Shown here piece by piece: positions 37,001-42,911 of a stretch of DNA of 42,911 nucleotides; the stretch's first letter is position 1, and each line of letters opens with the position of its first letter. The DNA comes from Pelagibius sp. (lineage in GTDB: Bacteria > Pseudomonadota > Alphaproteobacteria > Kiloniellales > Kiloniellaceae): the NCBI RefSeq assembly GCF_028281305.1, contig NZ_JANQKD010000129.1:1-42911 (forward strand), in the 5' to 3' direction. Both the position numbers and the translations under genes were made by a program. The notes beneath the pieces are model-generated. The model did no database searches. It was not told the DNA's origin and saw nothing but the letters and a program-made list of their open reading frames with translations.

Positions 37001-40000
37001 CACATCGTCGCCCCAGAAGAACTGGGCATCGTCAGCGAGGATGGTGTCGTTGCCGGCCGTGGCTTCCACGAAGGAGAAGCCGTACTCACCCGGCGTCGCG
37101 GTCGCCTTGGCGACGTTGTTGTTCTCCGCCGTGGCACCCTCGCCGGCCGCAAGCGCGCCGCCGGAGATGGTGTCGTCGCCGGCCCCGGTGACGATGAAGT
37201 CGTTGCCGGCCCCGGCGCCGCTGAAGGCGAAGCCGAAGTCGATGCCCTCACCGCCGTCGCTGGGCACACCCGAAGCCGTACCGCTGGCCTCGGCGGTGTT
37301 GTTCACCGTGGCGTCTCCGCCGGCCTCGTCGGAGGTCATGGCGTCACCGGCGATGAGGTTGCCGTTGACGAACACAGGCCCGCCTTCGCCGCCGTCACCA
37401 CCGCCTTCGCCACCGTCGGCGGCCAGCACAATCGGGAAGCCCGACTCGCTGACGATGACGTCGTTGCCGGCCGTCGCCATGGCGCTGCCTTCGCCACCCT
37501 CGACCGCGACATCGGCCGTGGCCTTGTTGTTGGCCTCGGCCACACCGGCCACGCCGGAGGCCAGGGCGTCACCGGAGATGGTGTCGTTGCCCTCACCGCC
37601 TTCGATACCGGCGATCTCGTCGAGGAACTCGCCCAGGATGTTGCCGTACTCGCCGTAGCCGCCGACCCCAAAGAGCCCGCCGGCCGGCGCGCCGATGCCG
37701 TCGTCGCCGGCCGAAGCCGCCGCGAAGCCACCGGTGATGGAGACCTCGGCCGTGTTGTTGGCCGTGGCCTTGGCCGCGACGTCGTCGCCGCCTTCCACCG
37801 TCTCGGCATCGCCGGTCGCCAGCGCATCGCCGGCCACGAGGTTGTTGCCGTCGAAGAAGCCTTCGCCGCCTTCGTAACCGCCCTCGTAGTCGATGACATC
37901 GCCACCGGCCACCGCGACGTTGATGCCGTACTCGGCCCCACCCATCACAGAGGCGTGGTTGTTGTTGGTGGCCGTCTCGCCGTCGCCCGTGGTGAGCGTG
38001 CCGCCGGAGATGGTGTCGTTGCCGTCGCCGGCAAAGATCAGGTCGCTGCCTGCGATCGCCACCGTGGCAAAGGCCGGTGCCGTCGGATCGATGACCGCCG
38101 TATTGGTGGTCTCCGCCGTGCCGTCCTCGCCCAGCGCCATCGCGTCACCGGCGATCAGATCGCCCGCAGCGCCGCCTTCACCGCCATCACCGTGGCCCTC
38201 ACCGCCATCAGCGAATGCCTGCGCACCCTCACCGCCGTCGGCACCAGCGTTTCCGCTGATGATGACGTCGTTGCCGGCCGCGGCCAGGCTGCCGAAGGAG
38301 CCCTCGCCGCCGTCGGAGCCGATCACCTCGGCGGTGTTGTTGGTGGTGGCATCCGCATCGGCACCCGCCGCCAGCGAGCCGCCGGAGATGGTGTCGCTGG
38401 CATCGCCGGTGACGATGATGTCGTTGCCCGCCAGGGCGATACCGACACCGCCATCGATCATGTTGATGGTTGCCCTGTTGTCGACGTTGGCGTTGCCGCC
38501 CGCGCCGTTGGACGAGAGGGCATCGCCGGCCACCAGGTCGCCACCGTCGCCGTCGGCCTCGTAGCCGCCGCCGTAGATGACGTCGTTGCCGGCCAGCGCG
38601 ACCGCCGGATTGAGCTCGTCGACCAGGCCTTCGATGAAGCCGCCGAAGCCCTCTCCGCCGTCACCGAGATCCAGGAAGTCGATGTCGCCGTCGCCGGTGC
38701 CGTTGACCGTGGCCGTATTCTTGGCCTCGGCGGTGCCGCCGACACCGGTGGCCAGCGCGTCACCGGAGAGGGTGTCGTCGCCGTCCTCGCGGTTGTACAT
38801 CAGGTCGTTGCCGGCCAGGGCTGCGCCGACCGCGCCTTCCACGCCGCCTTCACCGCCGTCCGTACCGACCGTGGCATCGCTGTGGGCGATGGCCGAACCG
38901 TTCTCACCGGTCGCCAGGGCTTCACCGGCCATGGTGTTGGAGCCCTCGTCGCCGCGCATCAGGTCGTTGCCGGCAAGGGCCAGACCGGCCCCTTCGCCGC
39001 CTTCGGAGTCCACCAGGGCGGTGTTCGTCGCCTTGGCTTCACCGTCCGTGCCTTGCGCCAGCGCTTCACCGGCCGCCACATCGTCGCCGTAACCGAGGAC
39101 CATGTAGTCGTTGCCGGAGAGGGCCATCGCCAGGCCGAAGTCGCCCTGGGTCGCCGTGGCGTCGTTCTCGGCCACCGCGTCGTTGCCTTCGCCGCCATCG
39201 CCCATCAGCGCGTCGCCGGACACCGTGTCGCCTACGTCCTCGCCACCCAGGTCGTCATTGCCGCTGACGATGTAGTCGTTGCCGGCAGAGGCGATGCCGA
39301 GACCGTAGTCGCCGGCGGTCGCCATGGCGTCGTTGTCCGCCTTGGCCACCAGGCCGTCACCCGTCGGTGCGACAACCAGGGCCTCACCGGCGATCACGTC
39401 GGCGTCGACACCCGTGCGGATCTCGTCGTCACCGGCATAGGCCTCGCCGCCGTCGGCCGTTGCATCGGCCGTGTTGGTCAGCGTGGCGTTGCCGTCAGTG
39501 CTGTAGGCACCGCCGGAGACCGTGTTCTCACCGTCGCGCGCAAAGATCTCGTCGTTGCCGGCGTAGGAAGCCCCCAGCCCGCCGGTCGTGGTGGCGGTGT
39601 TGCTGGCCGTGGTGTCGCCGTCGGCCAGGGCCTCGCCCGCGATCCGGTCGTCGTCGTCACCGGTGTCAATGACGTCGTCACCGGAATGGGCCTCGCCCAA
39701 GCCCGCCGTGGCATCGTTGGACAGGGTCACCGTGCCGCCGGCACCCGTCGCCGCCGCGTCGCCGGCCACGGTGTTCTTGCCGCCGGCATCGAGATTGGTA
39801 CCGGCATTGATGGTATCGCTGCCCGCCGAAGCGAAGGAGCTGGCCGAGGAGGTGTTCACTGCAACCACGGTGCCGTAGTCGCCGGTCGACAGCGCATCAC
39901 CGGAGATGGTGTCGTCGCCGTCCTCCGCCGAGATTTCGTCGTCGCCCGCCGTGGCCGTGGCCCCGCCGGTCGCCGTGGCATTGTTGTTGGAGTCGGCGAT

Positions 40001-42911
40001 GCCGTAAGCGCCGGTGGCCAGGGATTCGCCCGCCACCGTGTTGGCACCGTCGCCGGCCTCGATGGTGTCGTCACCGGACTCCGCCTTGGAACCAGCGTCA
40101 GCGGCGGTCGCCGTGTTGGTGGTGGCCGCCGTTACGGCCCCCGCCATCGCCAGCGCCACACCAGCCGCCAATGCACCGCCCGAGATGGTGTCCTTGCCTT
40201 CGCCCGCCTCGATCCGATCGCTGCCGGCTTCGGCATCGCCATAGTCGGTGGCATTCGACTTGTTGAGGACCGTCGCGTTGCCACCGGCGGTGTTGGTGCT
40301 GCCGGCGTCGCCGGCCACCATGTTGTCCCCGCCACCGACGGTCACGCGATCGGCGCCCGCATCGGCATCGGCCTCGAAGTCCTCGAGCCCGCCGGCCGCC
40401 GTGGCGTCGTTGGTAACGGAAGCGGTGCTGCCGCCGCCACCACTGGCCAGAGCATCACCGGCCACTGTGTCGTTGCCGTCGCCGGCCTCGATCGTGTCCT
40501 TGCCCGCATCGGTTCCGGTCGAGTTGCCGAAGTCGTCAAGGTCACTGGCGGTGTTCAGCACCGTCGCCGTGGCGGCCGAACCAAGCGCAGCCGAGTCGCC
40601 CGCGAGCAGATTGTCGCCTCCGCCCGCCTCGATCCTGTCATCCCCGACGTCGGCGTTGTTGCTGACCCCCGCCTTGGTCGCCGTGGTGTTTGCCGTGTTT
40701 GTGGTGGAGGCCGTGGCTCCATCGCCGGCCGTCAATGCATCGCCGGCGATAGTGTCCTTGCCGTCACCAGCCTCGATGGTGTCAAAGCCAGCATCGACAT
40801 CGTCGGCGTCCGTACCCGTCCCCGTGTTGACGACCGTGGCATTGCCGCCGCCAACGTTCGACACCAGCGCATCACCGGCTACCAGGTTGTCGCCCCCGGC
40901 GGCTACGATCGAGTCATTGCCGACATTCACGTCGCCGTCGTCACCGGCGATTGCCGTGTTGGTTGTCGTCGCCGTCGCGCCGGCCGCCGTGGTGGCTGCA
41001 CCACCGGAGATGGTGTCGCTGCCGTCCGAGCTTCTGATGGTGTCGTTACCCGCATCAGCATCAGACCCGGAGCCAACGGCGTCGCCGTAGTTCAGCACCG
41101 TGGCGTTGCCGCCCAGGCTGCCAGCGTCGCCAGCGATGAGGTCGCCGGTGGAGCCCGCCGTGGCGTCGATATCGTCCCTGCCGGCATCGGCATCGCTGCC
41201 TGTCGAGAACGCCTTGTTGTTGGCAACAGCATTGCCGCCGGCGCCGGTTGCCAGGGCGTCACCCGCAACGCTGTCGGCACCGTCACCGATGTCGATATCG
41301 TCGTTGCCCGCGCCGGCCGTACCGGTCGAGCCCACCGTCGCCGTGTTGTCGGCCTGGGCCGTGGCCCCGGCACCGGCCGCCAGCGCACCGCCGGAGATGG
41401 TGTCGTTGCCGTCGCCCGCGGTGATGCTGTCATTACCGGCCGTTGCCGTGCCCGTGTTGCCATCGGCAACCTCTGCGGTGTTGGTCACCGTCGCGTTGCC
41501 GCCGGCCACATCCGTGGTTGCGGCATCGCCGGCCACCACGTCGCCCAGGGCATCGGCGTCGGTCACGATCTTGTCGTTGCCCGCCTGAGCCTCGCCGTCG
41601 CTTTCGACCTTCGCCTTGTTCTCCGCGCTCGCCGTGCTGTTCGCGCCGGTTGCCAGAGCGTCGCCGGCAACCACATCCGCGCCAGTGCCGCTGTTGATGT
41701 CGTCATTGCCGGCCTGGGCCTTGCCGCTGAAGGCATTGCCGAAGCGCGCCAGGGCGTCGTTGACGATCCCGGCCACCGCCGCGACGCCGGCCGCCAGCGC
41801 ACCGCCGGAGACAACGTCGTTGCTGTTGCCGCTGCGGATCCGGTCGTTGCCGGCCTTGGACTGGCCACCGCCGATGATCGCGGTGTTGTTCACCGTGGCC
41901 ATGGCACCGTCGCCGAAAGCGGCTGCGTCGCCGCCGACCTCGTCGGCACCCGACTGGGTGATGAGGTTGTCACCACCCGCCGTGCCGCCGGCCTGAGCCA
42001 TATTGTTGGCCGTGGCCACCGCGCCGGTCGGCGCAGCCGCCAGCGCATCGCCGGCCACCTTGTCGGCGCCGCCGCCGGAGCGGATCTCGTCGCCACCGGC
42101 GACCGAACCGCCGCCAAGGGCGTCGTTGGTGGTGGTGGCGTTTGCGCCGGTCACACCGCTGGCAAGAGCACCACCCGAAAGCGTATCGCTGCCGGAGCCT
42201 GTGGTGATCTTGTCGTTGCCCGCGGCACCGCCGTCATCCGCATCGTTCTTCACCACCGCGTCGGCCACGCCGCCGGAACTCTCGCCCGCGTCGCCGGCGA
42301 AGAGATTGCCGCCGTCACCCGCGGTGATGGTGTCGTCGCCCGCCTTGGAGCCGCCACCGGCCGCGGTGTTGTTCGCGGTGGCGGTGGAGCCGCCGACGGT
42401 TTCCACCGTCCAGGCGTTGCCGCCGCCCTCGTTGGCGCCGCCGCCGGCGTTGATCACGTTGTTGCCGACAACACCGCCGGCTGCGGCGTTGTTGTTTGCG
42501 GTTGCAGAAACGTTGTCGCCGATGGCCAGCGCATCACCTGCGGTGGTGTCGTTGCCGTCGCCCACGTTGATGTCGTCGTTGCCGGCCGAGGTGCCTGCAC
42601 CGGTGGCATCGTTGTTGGCAATCGCCGTCGCCGTGCCGCCGGCACCCGTGGCCTGCGCCAAGGAGTCGCCGGAAACCCAGTTGTCGCCTGCGCCGCCATC
42701 GATGTCGTCGTTGCCGGCCGAACCGGAGTCGCCGGCATCGTTGTCGGTGAAGGCCAGGGCAGACTCCACGCCCTTGGCCAGCGAGCCGCCGGCCACGGTG
42801 TCGTTGTCGTCGCCGGTGGTGATGTCGTCGTCACCGGCCACCGCACCGTCGCCGTAGGCATCGTTGTAGGTGAAGGCCTCGGCGCCATCGGCCTGTGCCA
42901 GCGAATCGCCG
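34079..42911 (-). CDS. Giant RTX-like repeat adhesin/exoprotein, 5' end outside the window
   Basis: About 2944 codons are visible and the frame is still open at the right edge. The apparent GTG start at 42841 lies inside a repeat and is not the real start. Roughly 50 repeats of about 40-50 residues follow the pattern AGNDxIxxGDGxDTI, then AGDALAxG, then ATAxxNNTA. Several repeats carry inserts: a ~135-residue Trp-containing segment (35910-36315), a CxxCxxC segment (near 35590) and Gly/Asp/Glu-rich loops. Near the C-terminus there are classical RTX nonapeptides (GGLGDDTMTGGSGADTF). The final ~110 residues (DVMDLSDLLTG...LDDYLSFAF...VQGVDLTALGG...LLGSGNLVVE) match the T1SS C-terminal target domain of the VCA0849 type. 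A surface adhesin or matrix protein is the likely role. The N-terminus, where any retention module would lie, is not visible. Confidence 0.92.
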   Translation of the reverse strand, partial: GDSLAQADGAEAFTYNDAYGDGAVAGDDDITTGDDNDTVAGGSLAKGVESALAFTDNDAGDSGSAGNDDIDGGAGDNWVSGDSLAQATGAGGTATAIANNDATGAGTSAGNDDINVGDGNDTTAGDALAIGDNVSATANNNAAAGGVVGNNVINAGGGANEGGGNAWTVETVGGSTATANNTAAGGGSKAGDDTITAGDGGNLFAGDAGESSGGVADAVVKNDADDGGAAGNDKITTGSGSDTLSGGALASGVTGANATTTNDALGGGSVAGGDEIRSGGGADKVAGDALAAAPTGAVATANNMAQAGGTAGGDNLITQSGADEVGGDAAAFGDGAMATVNNTAIIGGGQSKAGNDRIRSGNSNDVVSGGALAAGVAAVAGIVNDALARFGNAFSGKAQAGNDDINSGTGADVVAGDALATGANSTASAENKAKVESDGEAQAGNDKIVTDADALGDVVAGDAATTDVAGGNATVTNTAEVADGNTGTATAGNDSITAGDGNDTISGGALAAGAGATAQADNTATVGSTGTAGAGNDDIDIGDGADSVAGDALATGAGGNAVANNKAFSTGSDADAGRDDIDATAGSTGDLIAGDAGSLGGNATVLNYGDAVGSGSDADAGNDTIRSSDGSDTISGGAATTAAGATATTTNTAIAGDDGDVNVGNDSIVAAGGDNLVAGDALVSNVGGGNATVVNTGTGTDADDVDAGFDTIEAGDGKDTIAGDALTAGDGATASTTNTANTTATKAGVSNNADVGDDRIEAGGGDNLLAGDSAALGSAATATVLNTASDLDDFGNSTGTDAGKDTIEAGDGNDTVAGDALASGGGGSTASVTNDATAAGGLEDFEADADAGADRVTVGGGDNMVAGDAGSTNTAGGNATVLNKSNATDYGDAEAGSDRIEAGEGKDTISGGALAAGVALAMAGAVTAATTNTATAADAGSKAESGDDTIEAGDGANTVAGESLATGAYGIADSNNNATATGGATATAGDDEISAEDGDDTISGDALSTGDYGTVVAVNTSSASSFASAGSDTINAGTNLDAGGKNTVAGDAAATGAGGTVTLSNDATAGLGEAHSGDDVIDTGDDDDRIAGEALADGDTTASNTATTTGGLGASYAGNDEIFARDGENTVSGGAYSTDGNATLTNTADATADGGEAYAGDDEIRTGVDADVIAGEALVVAPTGDGLVAKADNDAMATAGDYGLGIASAGNDYIVSGNDDLGGEDVGDTVSGDALMGDGGEGNDAVAENDATATQGDFGLAMALSGNDYMVLGYGDDVAAGEALAQGTDGEAKATNTALVDSEGGEGAGLALAGNDLMRGDEGSNTMAGEALATGENGSAIAHSDATVGTDGGEGGVEGAVGAALAGNDLMYNREDGDDTLSGDALATGVGGTAEAKNTATVNGTGDGDIDFLDLGDGGEGFGGFIEGLVDELNPAVALAGNDVIYGGGYEADGDGGDLVAGDALSSNGAGGNANVDNRATINMIDGGVGIALAGNDIIVTGDASDTISGGSLAAGADADATTNNTAEVIGSDGGEGSFGSLAAAGNDVIISGNAGADGGEGAQAFADGGEGHGDGGEGGAAGDLIAGDAMALGEDGTAETTNTAVIDPTAPAFATVAIAGSDLIFAGDGNDTISGGTLTTGDGETATNNNHASVMGGAEYGINVAVAGGDVIDYEGGYEGGEGFFDGNNLVAGDALATGDAETVEGGDDVAAKATANNTAEVSITGGFAAASAGDDGIGAPAGGLFGVGGYGEYGNILGEFLDEIAGIEGGEGNDTISGDALASGVAGVAEANNKATADVAVEGGEGSAMATAGNDVIVSESGFPIVLAADGGEGGGDGGEGGPVFVNGNLIAGDAMTSDEAGGDATVNNTAEASGTASGVPSDGGEGIDFGFAFSGAGAGNDFIVTGAGDDTISGGALAAGEGATAENNNVAKATATPGEYGFSFVEATAGNDTILADDAQFFWGDDVIAGDALATNRNGVATANNTAMAMAMALGLGFGASAYGEAGNDYIDGAEGNDLIAGDAMTSAVDGGDATANNEAKADGGEGNDAYASAGSDDIYASDGDDSVAGDALAAGDGSTALANNTATASEGGFAEAGSDYIVTDSDGADLASGGTLATGEDALAHTVNIATATGNGTAVAGDDTIDAGDGSDTLSGDALASGDYGEALAENTAEATDTATARAGNDLIVDDGDAPEPELIEAVYVSFSGQPPIHVPVDENLDDPGEYVIVPGDLGKSDHTWSGRSMDGDGFMRISNDTGGEVTWWLTSTSPAGVYEFEVTIPANSTAVINIGQVPDGVVFKVFENQGGPDAGFGTETTGNAPIDKIAGPDPVDDVIAGDALATGVGEDVDDGANTFNTATASKSGKATAGDDTIAGGDGNDLISGGTMTTNVAGEDAINENLATVTSDSNPDAEARAGNDLIFGGNQFAICGPCAPCIPVEAPSNDTIAGDALTAAENDFAIARNDAVVEAPLNPELGPTATAKAGDDTIYAGDGQHVVSGDAMSIADVTVDAPVAFVAQALNTARGDGASAGNDKITVGDGNPNGDPFVIDIPQPVVPPVGATADGGEGGHGGDGGEGGDGGDGGEGGDGGEGGLGESLEFFGSLISGDALTTGDNADALAVNDAEELSDDFGTQRAGNDTITAGDYGHVIAGDALATGKDANAVVNNNAAAAAAVAIVGSDLIISGDGNDLISGDAMATGGGDATAQRDVDTALFADSKASDDTIMAGGGDDIIAGDALSIGGLAAVKFGGDDYIDGEDGDDTISGDVLALGEGSDEEIDLIGGDDTLLGGAGNDVIFGDSSEVTGNGGDDVINGGLGDDTMTGGSGADTFVFDGAAADVNGDVDTITDFDLGEGDVMDLSDLLTGLPAGPDGNDLDDYLSFAFAGGDTTITVDIDGSGAGTETTEIVVQGVDLTALGGSDADIIDSLLGSGNLVVE
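35910..36315 (-). other. Non-repeat insert domain within the giant RTX protein
   Basis: About 135 residues interrupt the repeat array. The segment runs from about EPELIEAVYVSFSGQPP to NAPIDKIAGPDPV. It contains DHTWSGRSMDGDGFMRI, EVTWWLTSTSPAGVYEF and IPANSTAVINIGQVPDG, a beta-sandwich-like pattern with three Trp residues. The flanking repeat halves (AGNDLIVDDG before, DDVIAGDALATG after) would form one ordinary unit if it were removed. I do not recognise the family; ligand binding is a guess. Confidence 0.75.

Noticed and set aside
42838..42841. GTG at 42841 as the start of the giant RTX gene
   Set aside because: The same frame continues with matching repeat sequence (GDSLAQADG and so on) to the edge of the window, so this GTG is internal and the gene is partial.
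34079..42911. The regularly spaced DNA repeats as a CRISPR or satellite array
   Set aside because: The repeats are degenerate, of varying length, in one continuous reading frame, and encode the RTX-like protein unit.

Overview
The window is GC-rich DNA from a Gram-negative bacterium. The leucine-degradation genes, the DUF1489 gene, the Lap-like type I secretion (T1SS) locus and the giant Asp/Gly/Asn-rich RTX proteins together suggest an alphaproteobacterium, plausibly Rhodospirillales in the broad sense. That placement is inferred from gene content only. I saw no rRNA, tRNA, CRISPR array or transposase.

Region 1 (345-8914, all minus strand) is a tightly packed seven-gene operon. It holds methylcrotonyl-CoA carboxylase beta (liuB), methylglutaconyl-CoA hydratase (liuC), a K+ channel, a Kef-type cation/proton antiporter, methylcrotonyl-CoA carboxylase alpha with biotin (liuD), HMG-CoA lyase (mvaB/liuE) and a DUF1489 protein. 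The liu genes cover leucine catabolism from 3-methylcrotonyl-CoA to acetoacetate plus acetyl-CoA. Two ion-transport genes interrupt them.

Region 2 (9084-10754) holds a small conserved protein, a ribbon-helix-helix/PAS-like protein and a small acidic protein of unknown function.

Region 3 (11035-22198) looks like an adhesin export and release locus. A TolC-family outer membrane protein (minus) is divergent from a LapB-type ABC exporter and a HlyD-type adaptor (plus). Downstream are a LapG-type periplasmic cysteine protease, a membrane sensor (periplasmic domain, PAS, degenerate HD-GYP), a trypsin-like protease and a 90-aa protein. In known Lap systems LapG is controlled by LapD, a degenerate GGDEF-EAL c-di-GMP receptor. 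No LapD is present here. The gene next to lapG encodes a two-TM protein whose HD-GYP domain has lost its HD dyad, so it is a candidate replacement for LapD.

Region 4 (22522-28055, plus) has four glycosyltransferases: a GT4 enzyme with a histone-like Lys/Ala tail, a second GT4-like enzyme, and a tandem pair of GT1-like paralogues. They may act on surface glycans or on the neighbouring adhesins.

Region 5 (28122-42911, minus) encodes the probable cargo. There is an orphan lamin-tail-like domain protein, a ~1491-aa RTX protein with the same kind of domain, and the C-terminal ~2944 residues of a still larger RTX protein that runs off the right edge. Both large proteins are built from an unusual ~40-50-residue repeat that joins one RTX-like turn to an AGDALA / ATAxxNNTA segment. 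Extra sequences, including a ~135-residue Trp-rich insert and a CxxCxxC insert, tend to sit at one loop of this repeat.

Working model (inference): the RTX proteins are exported by the TolC/LapB/LapC-like machine, held at the surface and released by the LapG-like protease under control of the degenerate HD-GYP receptor, possibly after glycosylation.
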